From contig NZ_SNWQ01000002.1 in NCBI RefSeq assembly GCF_004361855.1, forward strand, positions 620,001 to 684,000: a stretch of 64,000 nucleotides of DNA. The letters run 5' to 3'. The notes beneath the pieces were generated by a model. It saw nothing but the letters and a program-made list of their open reading frames with translations. It was not told the DNA's origin and searched no databases. Source of the stretch: Kribbella caucasensis (GTDB lineage: Bacteria > Actinomycetota > Actinomycetes > Propionibacteriales > Kribbellaceae). Position numbers and translations under genes: made by a program. Within the stretch, counting starts at the first letter, position 1. Every line of letters starts with the position of its first letter. Shown here piece after piece: positions 36,093 to 46,488 of this stretch.

Positions 36093-36171
36093 TTCGCGTC
36101 CCCAGTTCGGACGATCGCAGTGGCGCGGCTCCGATCGTGTGATGAGGCCAGAGTGCCACACCTGAGCCGAT

Positions 36172-36218
36172 GTCACCTGGATGTCACTTTCGGGAGTGCT
36201 TTGTCACATTCCTGAAAC
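36172..36218 (+). promoter_or_regulatory. GlnR-like binding boxes upstream of amt
   Basis: GTCAC occurs at 36172, 36183 and 36203. The last is followed, after six bases, by GAAAC at 36214-36218, an exact fit to the gTnAC-n6-GaAAC GlnR box. A degenerate 'gagtg' follows the second GTCAC at the same spacing. This predicts nitrogen control of amt-glnB-glnD. Confidence 0.65.
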
Positions 36219-36351
36219 ATGAGGACCGATTGGTTGAAACGGCTCGCCGACACCGTTTGCGGTGTGGCCGCGAGCGGGCTTCCCGGCGTTGTGGAGTTCC
36301 CCACCGATGAGAACGTCGGCCACCCCCCGATCGATCGAAGGGATGACGTTG

Positions 36352-38036
<1,685 letters not shown>

Positions 38037-40298
38037 ATGGTGGATCGAGCAGAACAGCGGCGCGCTCGTGCCGACGAGGCCGACGCGCTGCTGTACCTGC
38101 TCCTCTCGAAAGCCTGTGACGCCCTCGGTGTTCCCACCGAGGGCGTCGCGCTGGTCGCCGTCGGCGGCTACGGCCGGGAGGAGCTGTCGCCGTACAGCGA
38201 TCTCGACGTGATGCTCGTGCACGCCGAGGACTACCCACGGGTGGACGAGCTCGCCGCCCAGATCTGGTATCCGCTCTGGGACTCGCGGACCAGGCTGGAC
38301 CACAGCGTCCGGACGATCGCCCAGGCCCAGCAGGCGGCCGCGGACGACCACCGCGTCGCACTGGGGTTGCTGGACGCACGGCATGTGGCCGGCGATTCAC
38401 ACCTCACCCTGCAACTGCGGTCCGTGCTGATGGCGGACTGGCGCCGTACTGCGAAGACCCGGCTGCCCGCGCTCGCCGATGCGTGCCGTGACCGGGCAAG
38501 GACGGTCGGGGAGCTCGCCCACTTGGCGGAGCCCGACCTGAAGGAGGCGTACGGCGGTCTGCGTGACGCCGTCGTACTGCGTGCTCTGGTGGCGTCCTGG
38601 TTGGTCGACGTACCGCATCCGGTGGTGGAGCGGGCCCGGCTCGATCTGCTGGACATCAGGGACGCATTGCATGCCGTCGCTGGGCGGTCCACCGACCGCC
38701 TGATCGCCGACGTGGCCGGTGACGTGGCGACCAGGTTGGGGATGTCCGATCGGGACGAGTTGCTGCGGCACGTGTACTCCACCGGCCGCACGCTCGCCCA
38801 CGTGTGCGATGTGTCGTGGCGGCGGATCGAGAGCCTGATGGCGAGGCCCCCTCGGTCGCGGCGCGGGCGGCGCTCGGGCGGACCGTTGCTGCTGGCACTG
38901 GACGAAGGGGTCGCGCAGCACGAGGGCGAGGTCGTCCTGATGCCCGACGCGCGTCCCGAACGCGACGCCGCCCTCGGTCTGCGCGCTGCTGCGGTCGCCG
39001 CCGACCGCGAACTGGTCCTCTCACCTGCTGTGTGTGCACGGCTGGCGTCCAGCGCGGCCGCGTTGCCCGAGCCGTGGCCGGGGGAGGCCCGCCGGCTCTT
39101 CTGCGCCCTGCTCGGTGCGGGGCCGGGGTTGCTCGAGGTCTGGGAGGCGATGGACCAGGCCGGGTACGTCTCGCGGTTGCTGCCGGAGTGGGACGGCGTC
39201 CGGTTCCGTCCGCCGCAGTCCGCGGTGCACCGCTTCACTGTCGACCGGCACCTGCTGGAGACGTGTGTCGAGGCTTCGAAGATGGTCCGGGACGTACGCC
39301 GCCCCGACCTGTTGCTGGTCGCGGCGCTGGTGCACGACCTAGGCAAGGCGGTCGACGGAGACCACAGCGTCACCGGCGCCGTGATTGCCGCTCAGGTGGC
39401 TCGCCGGATGGGGTTCACCGAGGCGGACGCCGACACGATCACGCTGCTGGTCCGGCAGCACCTGGTGCTCGCGCAGGTGGCGACCCGGCGCGATCTGGAC
39501 GACCCGATGACGGTGGAGCTCGTCACGGGCATCGTTGGCAATACGGACACACTGGATCTGCTGGAAGCCCTCACGTATGCGGATGCCCGGGCTGCCGGTC
39601 CCGCCGCTTCGTCGCCCTGGCGGATGCGTCTGGTCGGTGAGCTGTCCCGGCGAGTGCGTGCGGAGCTGTCCGGTGGGGGTGCGGGGATCTGGACCGAGTC
39701 GCCGCCTGTCCCGGTCCCCGAGTTGCACCAGGTGGTCGGAGTGGGGCGGCTGGGTGTGACCGTGTCCGAGCATCACGGCGACCTGCGGATCAACGTCGCC
39801 GTACCGGACCAGGTCGGCACGCTGTCCACCGTCGCCGCAGTACTGGCTGTTGAGAGGCTCGCTGTACGGTCCGCGGTGATTACGTCGGTCGAGGGCCTCG
39901 GCATCTCGCAGTGGACCGTTGCCGGATCGCTGCCTGACCCCGTGCGGCTGCGGGACCGGCTCGCTGTCGCGCTGCGCGATGACAGCGACCTGGTACGCCG
40001 CCTGACCGCGCGCGACTCGTCGGTGAGCAGGGGGCCCGCCAGCCGGGTCGACTTGTTGCCGGAGGCATCCGAGACCGCCACGGTGCTGCAGGTGCGGGCG
40101 CACGACCGCCCGGGCCTGCTGTACGACGTCACGGCGGCCATCGCGTCGACCGGGGCCGACATCCGCTCAGCCCACGTCAGCACGCTCGGCGCCGAGTGCG
40201 TGGACGTCTTCTATCTCACCGACCAGCACGGCTCGCCTCTGGACGAAGAAGACGCGCGGGTCACCGCAAAGTCAGTCCTGGATCGCCTGACCTTCTAG
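38037..40298 (+). CDS. glnD: [Protein-PII] uridylyl/adenylyltransferase GlnD
   Basis: 753 residues from ATG 38037, immediately after the glnB stop. The nucleotidyltransferase motif 'GGYGREELSPYSDLDVMLVH' has D55 and D57; a central HD domain has 'LVHDLGKAVDGDHS'; two ACT domains follow ('LRINVAVPDQVGTLSTVAAV' and 'VRAHDRPGLLYDVTAAIA'). It is shorter at the N-terminus than E. coli GlnD. It modifies PII Tyr51 in response to glutamine; actinobacterial versions usually adenylylate. Confidence 0.95.
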   Translation: MVDRAEQRRARADEADALLYLLLSKACDALGVPTEGVALVAVGGYGREELSPYSDLDVMLVHAEDYPRVDELAAQIWYPLWDSRTRLDHSVRTIAQAQQAAADDHRVALGLLDARHVAGDSHLTLQLRSVLMADWRRTAKTRLPALADACRDRARTVGELAHLAEPDLKEAYGGLRDAVVLRALVASWLVDVPHPVVERARLDLLDIRDALHAVAGRSTDRLIADVAGDVATRLGMSDRDELLRHVYSTGRTLAHVCDVSWRRIESLMARPPRSRRGRRSGGPLLLALDEGVAQHEGEVVLMPDARPERDAALGLRAAAVAADRELVLSPAVCARLASSAAALPEPWPGEARRLFCALLGAGPGLLEVWEAMDQAGYVSRLLPEWDGVRFRPPQSAVHRFTVDRHLLETCVEASKMVRDVRRPDLLLVAALVHDLGKAVDGDHSVTGAVIAAQVARRMGFTEADADTITLLVRQHLVLAQVATRRDLDDPMTVELVTGIVGNTDTLDLLEALTYADARAAGPAASSPWRMRLVGELSRRVRAELSGGGAGIWTESPPVPVPELHQVVGVGRLGVTVSEHHGDLRINVAVPDQVGTLSTVAAVLAVERLAVRSAVITSVEGLGISQWTVAGSLPDPVRLRDRLAVALRDDSDLVRRLTARDSSVSRGPASRVDLLPEASETATVLQVRAHDRPGLLYDVTAAIASTGADIRSAHVSTLGAECVDVFYLTDQHGSPLDEEDARVTAKSVLDRLTF

Positions 40299-40307
40299 CC
40301 TCGGTGC

Positions 40308-41351
40308 GTGGACCTTGTAGAGGCTTTCCAGCGCCAGGCGGTTGCTTGCGAGGAGCTCGGCTCACCGCTCTATGCAGAGCTGCTCCGTCGGGTTGTAGAC
40401 GATTACGAGCTTGGTGGTGTGTCCACGGAGGTGCTGGCCGGGCGTGAGCAGGACCCTGGGCCGTCTGCGCTGGCACTGCGGTTGTTGGGGTCTGTGCACC
40501 GGCTCGTGCTGGCCGGTGACGTTCCGGAGCTCGCGGTGTTCTATCCGAGCGTTGGGGGAGAGTGGGACCCGGTGCTTGGCTGGGAGGCGTTCGAGCAGGT
40601 GCTGCAGGCACGGGGTAGGGAGCTGCGCACGCTCCTGGACCAGCCACCGCAGACGAACGAGGTGGGACGCTCGATCGCCTTGTACGGCGGCCTGTTGCAG
40701 CTTGCCGAGGAGGTTGAGTTACCAGTTCGGTTGTTCGAGATCGGTGCGAGCGGTGGGTTGAACCTGCGCGCCGATCACTTCCGCTTTGACGTTGCAGATG
40801 GGACGTCGTACGGGGCGGTGGAGAGCCCGGTGGTGTTCCGGGACGCATGGTCCGGTCGGCGGATCGCGCCGGTGCCGGGGTTGCGGATCGCGGACCGGAT
40901 CGGGAGCGACATCAACCCGGTGAACCCGTTGTCCGAGGACGGCGCGCTCACGCTTACGTCGTACGTGTGGCCGGACCAGGCCGCGCGACTTGAGCGCTTG
41001 CGTGGTGCGTTGGCGGTGGCCCGGGAGGTACCGGCCGACGTACGGCGGGAGGACGCGTTGTCCTTCCTGCGGAACGTGGAGCTGAGCGAGGGACACGTGA
41101 CGGTGATCTGGCACTCGGTCATGTGGCAGTACTTGACGCCGGACGACAAGGTGGCCGCGGACCGGGCGATCGGAGTACTGGGGGAGCGGGCGACTCGGTC
41201 GGCCCCGTTGGCACGGCTCTGCTTCGAGCCGTTGCGCCGTACTGCTGGTAGCCGGCACGAGTTCCTGATCGCGTTGCAGGTGTGGCCGGGCGGCGTACGG
41301 CGGATCCTCGGGCGGGCCGAGCCGCACGGGCTGCCCGTCGTCTGGGAGTGA
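40308..41351 (+). CDS. DUF2332 family protein
   Basis: 347 residues from GTG 40308. Features typical of DUF2332 include 'GVSTEVLAGREQDPGPSALA', 'PVRLFEIGASGGLNLRADHF' and 'HVTVIWHSVMWQYLTPDDK'. The 'EIGASGGLN' segment resembles a SAM-binding glycine motif, so a methyltransferase-like fold is possible, but no activity is known to me. The stop overlaps the following start. Confidence 0.85.
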   Translation: MDLVEAFQRQAVACEELGSPLYAELLRRVVDDYELGGVSTEVLAGREQDPGPSALALRLLGSVHRLVLAGDVPELAVFYPSVGGEWDPVLGWEAFEQVLQARGRELRTLLDQPPQTNEVGRSIALYGGLLQLAEEVELPVRLFEIGASGGLNLRADHFRFDVADGTSYGAVESPVVFRDAWSGRRIAPVPGLRIADRIGSDINPVNPLSEDGALTLTSYVWPDQAARLERLRGALAVAREVPADVRREDALSFLRNVELSEGHVTVIWHSVMWQYLTPDDKVAADRAIGVLGERATRSAPLARLCFEPLRRTAGSRHEFLIALQVWPGGVRRILGRAEPHGLPVVWE

Positions 41352-41841
41352 GACTTCCACTCAGCGGCGCCACCGCGCTGACCGCCGGCCTGGTCGCTCC
41401 GGCCTCGGCCGCGCCCGGCAGCGCCAGCAACCTCGGCATGACCCTCAACGCCTCCAACGCGACCGGTCTGGCCGCCGCCGGCGAGACCATCACGGTCACC
41501 GGCAGCGGCTACAACCCGCTGGCCGGGTACTACGTCGCCCTGTGCGCTGTACCGTCCGACTACAGCTACGGAACCAAGCCGAGCCCGTGTGCGGGTGGCG
41601 ACGGCCAGGGCGGTACCGGGGTCGGCGCGTCCGCGTGGGTGACGAACGCCCCGATCGGCGGCAGCGCGTCCTACCCGATCGCCGCCGACGGCACGTTCAC
41701 CGCGCAGATCCACATCGGCGAGGTGAACACCGGCCTGGACTGCAGCGACCCGGAGATCACCTGCGCGATCGTGACCCGGCGCGACCACCTGGCCGCGAAG
41801 ACCGCACCGGCGACGTCTACATCCCCGTCTCGTTCAGCTGA
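41348..41841 (+). pseudogene. Secreted beta-rich protein, frameshifted near its end
   Basis: GTG 41348 opens a short signal peptide ending 'APASAAPG', followed by a beta-sandwich-like domain ('AAGETITVTGSGYNPLAGYY', 'AADGTFTAQIHIGEVNTGLD') with conserved cysteines. At about 41799-41801 the frame shifts: the expected tail 'DRTGDVYIPVSFS' and a stop at 41839-41841 are in another frame, consistent with one missing G. Otherwise the frame runs on through the terminator to 41935. It resembles secreted Ig-like proteins of actinobacteria. Gene decay and sequencing error are both possible. Confidence 0.7.
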
Positions 41842-41853
41842 CGGCCCACTGAC

Positions 41854-41895
41854 CACCGCCGGCTGGACGGCCACTCCAGCCGGCGGTGTCTTTTT
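41854..41895 (+). terminator. Strong rho-independent terminator
   Basis: A perfect 14-bp stem (41854-41867 with 41875-41888) with a 7-base loop is followed by 'tcttttt'. Its location just after the expected stop at 41841 supports that stop as the true end of the secreted-protein gene. Confidence 0.9.
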
Positions 41896-41927
41896 GGGTT
41901 GCGCTCTGTCTTTCGGCGCCGTGCCTA

Positions 41928-42818
41928 TCAGCTGAGGGCGTCCACCAGGGTGTCGGTGAGCTCCGCCGCATAGCGTCCGTCCGGGTCGAGGTCCGGGTCG
42001 AAGATCCCGATGTCGATCCCGACGCATTTGTCCGATGCCAGCATCGGTCGCAACAAGTCCTTCAGTTGCTGATGATCCAGCCCGCCCGGATCCGGGCTGT
42101 CGACGGCCGGCATCACCTCGGCGTCCAGGATGTCCACATCCAGATGCACCCAGAACCCGTCGAGCTCGTCCCGCTCGAGATACTTCAGTACTCCGGCCGC
42201 GGCCGCCCCTGGGTCGTCGATGATCTCCCTTGCCCGCCACAACGGAATCCCGGCGGTCTCCACGTCCCCGGCGTACTCGTCGTCCTCCCGAATCCCCAGC
42301 AGTACCGCGTCCGTGTCCCTCGCGTACGGCCCGAGCTTCTCCAGGTCGGTCAGATCCGCCTGCCCCCGCCCGGTCACCAACGCGAGCGCCTCACCGCCTG
42401 CGGCCCCGACGTACGGCGAGTTGTCCACGGTCCTGAAGTCCGAGTGCCCGTCGAGATACACCACCCCGAACCGCCCCCGCCGCCGCAACGCCAACCCCGG
42501 CCCCAACAGGTTGCTGCACTCCCCACCCAGCAACACCACGAACTTGTCCTCATCGAAGAACTTCCCCAGCCGATCCGCCAGCTTCACGGTGTACCCGGCA
42601 ATCGCCGCGGCGTTGAACACCCCATCCCCAGGCTTCCAGTCCCCCCGGTCGTACCGAGGCGGCGTCACCACCCCGCCCTCCTCCGCCCCAACCCTCCGAA
42701 CGAATCCCTCATCCCGCAACGCCCCCGCCAACTTGTAACACCCCGGCACCACCCCCACCCCCGGCGGCCTCAACCCCAAATTGGACGGCCCATCCACCAC
42801 CACCCGCCGCTTCACCAC
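41928..42818 (-). CDS. Arginase/agmatinase-family protein
   Basis: 296 residues, GTG 42818 or 42815, with 'agggg' upstream. The metal-binding motifs 'YLDGHSDF' (DxHxD) and 'HLDVDILD' (DxDxxD) are present. The first canonical motif GGDHS reads 'GGECS', so the first manganese-ligand His is replaced by Cys. The family hydrolyses guanidino or ureido groups of arginine, agmatine or formiminoglutamate; the altered site makes the substrate unclear. Convergent with the preceding secreted-protein gene. Confidence 0.85.
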   Translation of the reverse strand: MVKRRVVVDGPSNLGLRPPGVGVVPGCYKLAGALRDEGFVRRVGAEEGGVVTPPRYDRGDWKPGDGVFNAAAIAGYTVKLADRLGKFFDEDKFVVLLGGECSNLLGPGLALRRRGRFGVVYLDGHSDFRTVDNSPYVGAAGGEALALVTGRGQADLTDLEKLGPYARDTDAVLLGIREDDEYAGDVETAGIPLWRAREIIDDPGAAAAGVLKYLERDELDGFWVHLDVDILDAEVMPAVDSPDPGGLDHQQLKDLLRPMLASDKCVGIDIGIFDPDLDPDGRYAAELTDTLVDALS

Positions 42819-42918
42819 ATCGGCCCCTAACCTCTAGATCACAAACAATCGGTTAGCGAATGCTCCCGGCGCGGCATGGGCATGTCAAACGTTTCGCCCT
42901 TGGGCCAACCAGCCACCA

Positions 42919-43074
42919 TCAGCTGCCCGCCGTCGGGTCGTAGTCGTCGCTCCAGGGATAGAACCTGCTGTCCAGGAGTTCCTGTTCGGCGCTGTCCAGC
43001 GGGCGGGGCATATAACGAATCCGGGCGGCGTCTTCACCGGCTCGGTCGGCGTTTATCCACAGGCTCAGCTCGCT
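42919..43074 (-). other. In-frame reading frame after the TAG of the zinc-peptidase-like gene
   Basis: Immediately after the TAG at 43077-43075 the same frame continues for about 51 codons to a TGA at 42921-42919, encoding protein-like sequence ('SELSLWINADRAGEDAARIR' and 'YMPRPLDSAEQELLDSRFYP'). The only ATG (43011) lacks a ribosome site. It may be a former C-terminus cut by a stop mutation, or a small gene. A perfect DnaA box 'ttatccaca' lies within it at 43053-43061. Nothing else is seen in 42819-42918. Confidence 0.45.
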
Positions 43075-44097
43075 CTACTCGCGCGGGCGATCCGGAGGTC
43101 GCTGCGAGGGGGAGTGAGTGAGGGGCCGTACCGACGTCGCCCCGGTGTCGCGTGCTCCGTCCCCGAGTGCCGGTTTCGCATGTACAGCACCCGTCGGCGG
43201 CGCCTGGCCGGCAAGGAACCTCATCTGCTCGGCGCCAGCCACACGATGCTGTACGTCGGTATCCGGTGCCCGCATCTGTACTGGGTTAGGTGGTTCCGCC
43301 GGGAAGGGCTGCTGCGGATTCGGCAAGTAGTACCGACGGATCTCGTCGACCTTGGCGTTGAGATGTTGGCGGACCTCGTTCGCGAGGTGTTCTCCCGCGT
43401 CCGCGGGACGATGCTGGATGCTCGGCCAATACGCGTGGGTCATCGTTGGGATCAGTGCGGCACGGACGGCGCGCCGGTGCTCTGGATGGTGAGGAACGAC
43501 CTCCGCCAAGCGGTTCCGGACCACTGCATCAGCCAGTTGATCGAAGTGCATGACTCCCGGTCCGCGGGTCGCCTCTTCAAGGAGCGCAACGGTGGATTTG
43601 GCTGGTCCAGTCGCTTGGGCGATCAGACCTTCCGCGGCGGTCAACGCGCCGGGGTACTGCGGCTCCGCCAGGACCAGCCCGGAGTAGCCGGAGCGCTCTG
43701 TGAAGAGGTCGAAATCGGCCAGGGTCCGGACTTCGGCGATGCCTTCCATCAATCCCAGCGAGTGCCTGGTCCGTACGGCGTTCGGCTCGTCCGGCGCGTC
43801 GGTCAGCATCCCCGCGTGGGTTGCTTCGTGCAGGACGGTGGCGAGCGCTTGGGCCTGCCGGTGCGGTTCGGTCGGAGAAATCGAGCCGGTGAGATGCCGG
43901 AGAACCCGGCTCGGGGACAGACGGATGGAGCCCGTCGCTGGGTCAAAGGCACCCCAGTTCTCGGCCGCAACGGCGTAGAGGTCTCCGTTCCAGCGGTCGA
44001 CGCTGGTCGGACGAAGCTGCCGGGCGACTTGGTACAGGCGGACGAACTCCTGATAGACGACGGAGTCGCGTGGGACGAGCCCATCCCGGTCGGCCAT
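43075..44097 (-). CDS. Predicted zinc metallopeptidase-like protein of unknown family
   Basis: 340 residues from ATG 44097. 'LATVLHEATHAGMLTDAPDE' contains an HExxH motif (about 90-94), and 'GLMEGIAEVRTLADF' about 25 residues later supplies a Glu (E119 or E122) as a possible third ligand, the gluzincin layout. No signal peptide or membrane helix is present. The C-terminal 80 residues are Pro-rich and probably disordered. It follows a 143-residue gene by 3 bases and is surely co-transcribed. I do not recognise the family; protease function is inference from the motif. Confidence 0.65.
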   Translation of the reverse strand: MADRDGLVPRDSVVYQEFVRLYQVARQLRPTSVDRWNGDLYAVAAENWGAFDPATGSIRLSPSRVLRHLTGSISPTEPHRQAQALATVLHEATHAGMLTDAPDEPNAVRTRHSLGLMEGIAEVRTLADFDLFTERSGYSGLVLAEPQYPGALTAAEGLIAQATGPAKSTVALLEEATRGPGVMHFDQLADAVVRNRLAEVVPHHPEHRRAVRAALIPTMTHAYWPSIQHRPADAGEHLANEVRQHLNAKVDEIRRYYLPNPQQPFPAEPPNPVQMRAPDTDVQHRVAGAEQMRFLAGQAPPTGAVHAKPALGDGARDTGATSVRPLTHSPSQRPPDRPRE

Positions 44098-44100
44098 TGT

Positions 44101-44532
44101 TCACCCCGACTGGCCGGGCGGTTCGGCTGGCCAGTCGGGGTTTCGTAGGCCGTTCTCCAGGTGTTCCAGGGATCTCGTCATGGCTCGGATGTCGGCTTCC
44201 TCCTCGTCTGACGCTCGGTCGGCGATCGCCCAGATTTGGCGCCGGGCTGCTTCGAGGGCGGCGAGCTGTTGTTCGGTCGTGCCGCCGGAGTAGAAGGCGG
44301 CTGAGTGGATCCGGCCCGCTTCCGCGTAGAGCTCGCTCCGCTGTGGGGGGTCGGGGAGTGGTTCGGCGAGGCGGTCGATCATGCGGAGGGCCCAGTCGCG
44401 TTCGTCGTCGTCGGGCTCTTTGGCGATCAGTTCGCGCAGGTACGCCTGGGCCGTGGTGACGTCGAAGTCCGGCTCGGTGCGCTGTCGGCGGCGCGCATCG
44501 GAGAACACCGAGTTGAACTTGGCGATGTCCAT
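44101..44532 (-). CDS. Uncharacterised helical protein
   Basis: 143 residues from ATG 44532, with a strong 'aaggagg' ribosome site 7 bases upstream. It is acidic and helical ('TTAQAYLRELIAKEPDDDER', 'QQLAALEAARRQIWAIADRA'), with no membrane helix or signal. Coupled to the downstream HEATH-motif gene; together they form a two-gene unit of unknown function, perhaps a regulator or inhibitor with its peptidase. Confidence 0.65.
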   Translation of the reverse strand: MDIAKFNSVFSDARRRQRTEPDFDVTTAQAYLRELIAKEPDDDERDWALRMIDRLAEPLPDPPQRSELYAEAGRIHSAAFYSGGTTEQQLAALEAARRQIWAIADRASDEEEADIRAMTRSLEHLENGLRNPDWPAEPPGQSG

Positions 44533-44677
44533 GTCCTGCCTCCTTGGGGCTGGCTCCTGGGCTGGGGTGACTGATCGTCACGATAGCGATCGGTGGGGTG
44601 TGCTGGTGTCGGTTGTCCACAGGGTCCCGCGAGAGGGGTGTGGCGGCGGTACGGCGTACCGGGGGCTGGGGGGCCGG

Positions 44678-44683
44678 TAGACT
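44678..44683 (+). promoter_or_regulatory. Candidate -10 element for ffh
   Basis: 'tagact' at 44678-44683 fits the actinobacterial TANNNT -10 pattern, 61 bases upstream of the ffh start. A palindrome 'ggtacggcgtacc' lies about 18 bases further upstream. A DnaA-box sequence 'ttgtccaca' is at 44613-44621. Confidence 0.35.
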
Positions 44684-44744
44684 CGCTGAGTTGCCGGGTT
44701 GTGTGGTGACGATCTGCTCCATCGAAAGAAACGGACTGTTCCTC

Positions 44745-46307
44745 GTGTTCGACACGCTTTCCGATCGGCTATCCACCGCGTTCAAGAATCTGCGGGGGAA
44801 GGGCAAGCTGACCGACGCCGACATCGACGCGACCACCCGGGAGATCCGGATCGCGTTGCTGGAGGCGGATGTCGCGCTGCCGGTGGTGAAGGAGTTCATC
44901 GGCGCGGTCCGGGAGCGGGCCAGCGGGGCCGACGTCCGGGGCGGGCTGAATCCGGCCCAGCAGGTGATCAAGATCGTCAACGAGGAACTGGTCAAGATCC
45001 TCGGTGGCGAGACCCGTGAGCTGCGGATGGCCAAGCGGCCGCCGACGGTGATCATGCTGGCCGGTCTGCAGGGTGCCGGTAAGACCACGCTGGCCGGGAA
45101 GCTGGCCAAGTGGCTGAAGGAGATCAAGCACCAGACGCCGATGCTGGTCGCCGCCGACCTGCAGCGGCCGAACGCGGTCACCCAGTTGCAGGTGGTCGGC
45201 GAGCGGGCCGGCGTACCGGTGTTCGCGCCCGAACCGGGCAACGGCATCGGCAACCCGGTCGACGTCGCCCGGAAGGCGATGGAAGAGGCCAAGGCCAAGC
45301 AGCACAGCGTGGTGATCGTCGACACGGCCGGCCGGCTCGGTGTCGACGAGGAGCTGATGAAGCAGGCGGCCGACATCCGGGACGCGGTGTCGCCGGACGA
45401 GATCCTGTTCGTCGTCGACGCGATGATCGGTCAGGACGCGGTCACCACCGCGCAGGCCTTCCTCGACGGTGTCGGCTTCGACGGGGTGGTGCTGTCCAAG
45501 CTGGACGGTGACGCCCGCGGTGGTGCCGCGCTGTCGATCTCGCACGTCACCGGCCGCCAGGTGATGTTCGCCTCCAACGGCGAGAAGCTCGAGGACTTCG
45601 ACGTCTTCCACCCCGACCGGATGGCGTCACGCATCCTCGGTATGGGCGACGTGATGAGCCTGATCGAGCAGGCCGAGCGCACCTTCGACGCGGATGCGGC
45701 CGCCAAGACCGCGGCCAAGCTGCAGAAGAAGGGCGGCAAGGACTTCACCCTGGACGACTTCCTCGCCCAGATGCAGTCGGTCCGCAAGATGGGCCCGCTG
45801 ACCAAGATCTTCGGCATGCTGCCCGGCGCGGCCCAGTTCAAGGACCAGTTGGAGAACTTCGACGAGCGCGAGATCGACCGGATCGAGGCCGTCATCCACT
45901 CGATGACGCCGGCCGAGCGGGCCGACCCGAACATCATCAACGGTTCCCGGCGGGCCCGGATCGCGAAGGGTTCCGGCACCGAGGTGGCGACCGTCGGCGG
46001 GCTGGTCGAGCGGTTCTTCGAGGCGCGCAAGATGATGTCCGCGATGGCCACCGGCAAGGGCATGCCCGGGATGCCCGGGATGCCGGGGATGCCCGGGATG
46101 GGTGGTGGCAAGCGGGCCAAGCAGCAGGCGAAGAAGGGCAAGGCCAAGCGCGGTTCCGGCAACCCGGCCAAGCGCGCCAACCAGGCCACGAACCAGCCCG
46201 CGGAGCCGGCGCCCGGTCAGCTGCCCGCGGCTTTCGGCGGTACGGCGGCCGGTGGCGACGACTTCGAGCTCCCGGACGCCCTGAAGAACATGCTCGACGG
46301 AAAGTGA
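44745..46307 (+). CDS. ffh: Signal recognition particle protein Ffh
   Basis: 520 residues from GTG 44745 ('MFDTLSDRLSTAFKNLRGKG'). The GTPase has 'GLQGAGKTT' at about 107-115, 'LVAADLQRPNAVTQL', 'VVIVDTAGRLG' and 'SKLDGDARGG'. The methionine-rich M domain includes 'SVRKMGPLTKIFGMLPG' and 'INGSRRARIAKGSGT', followed by a 'GMPGMPGMPGMPGM' repeat and a basic tail. It binds 4.5S RNA and signal peptides and docks on FtsY (28524). The 9-base repeat behind the MPG motif is common in actinobacterial Ffh. Confidence 0.97.
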   Translation: MFDTLSDRLSTAFKNLRGKGKLTDADIDATTREIRIALLEADVALPVVKEFIGAVRERASGADVRGGLNPAQQVIKIVNEELVKILGGETRELRMAKRPPTVIMLAGLQGAGKTTLAGKLAKWLKEIKHQTPMLVAADLQRPNAVTQLQVVGERAGVPVFAPEPGNGIGNPVDVARKAMEEAKAKQHSVVIVDTAGRLGVDEELMKQAADIRDAVSPDEILFVVDAMIGQDAVTTAQAFLDGVGFDGVVLSKLDGDARGGAALSISHVTGRQVMFASNGEKLEDFDVFHPDRMASRILGMGDVMSLIEQAERTFDADAAAKTAAKLQKKGGKDFTLDDFLAQMQSVRKMGPLTKIFGMLPGAAQFKDQLENFDEREIDRIEAVIHSMTPAERADPNIINGSRRARIAKGSGTEVATVGGLVERFFEARKMMSAMATGKGMPGMPGMPGMPGMGGGKRAKQQAKKGKAKRGSGNPAKRANQATNQPAEPAPGQLPAAFGGTAAGGDDFELPDALKNMLDGK

Positions 46308-46488
46308 CGACCGTCTCGCGGTGGGCGACGCCACCTGGCAGCTAGGTAACAGATAGTCACCATCCTCGGGGGAGGCCTTGACTGCGTCGGTCGGACGCAC
46401 CGTTACTGGTTGTCGGGGGGCAGCCGGCGGCTAAGATCGTCCCTACGCCCGGAGTTGGTACTGCGGAATACGTCGAGGGACGGTTCGG

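Noticed and set aside
36262..36351. Longer N-terminus of Amt
   Set aside because: The extra residues are not Amt-like, and a ribosome site supports ATG 36352.
41842..41935. Extended C-terminus of the secreted protein
   Set aside because: It translates through a strong terminator hairpin and appears only because of the frameshift near 41800.
44533..44744. 4.5S RNA gene upstream of ffh
   Set aside because: No hairpin with the conserved SRP Alu/domain IV loop (GGAA tetraloop with asymmetric bulge) could be built.
46308..46488. ydaO-type (c-di-AMP) riboswitch ahead of the transglycosylase
   Set aside because: Such riboswitches precede many wall-hydrolase genes in actinobacteria, but I cannot find the conserved core in this gap or in 47914-48281.
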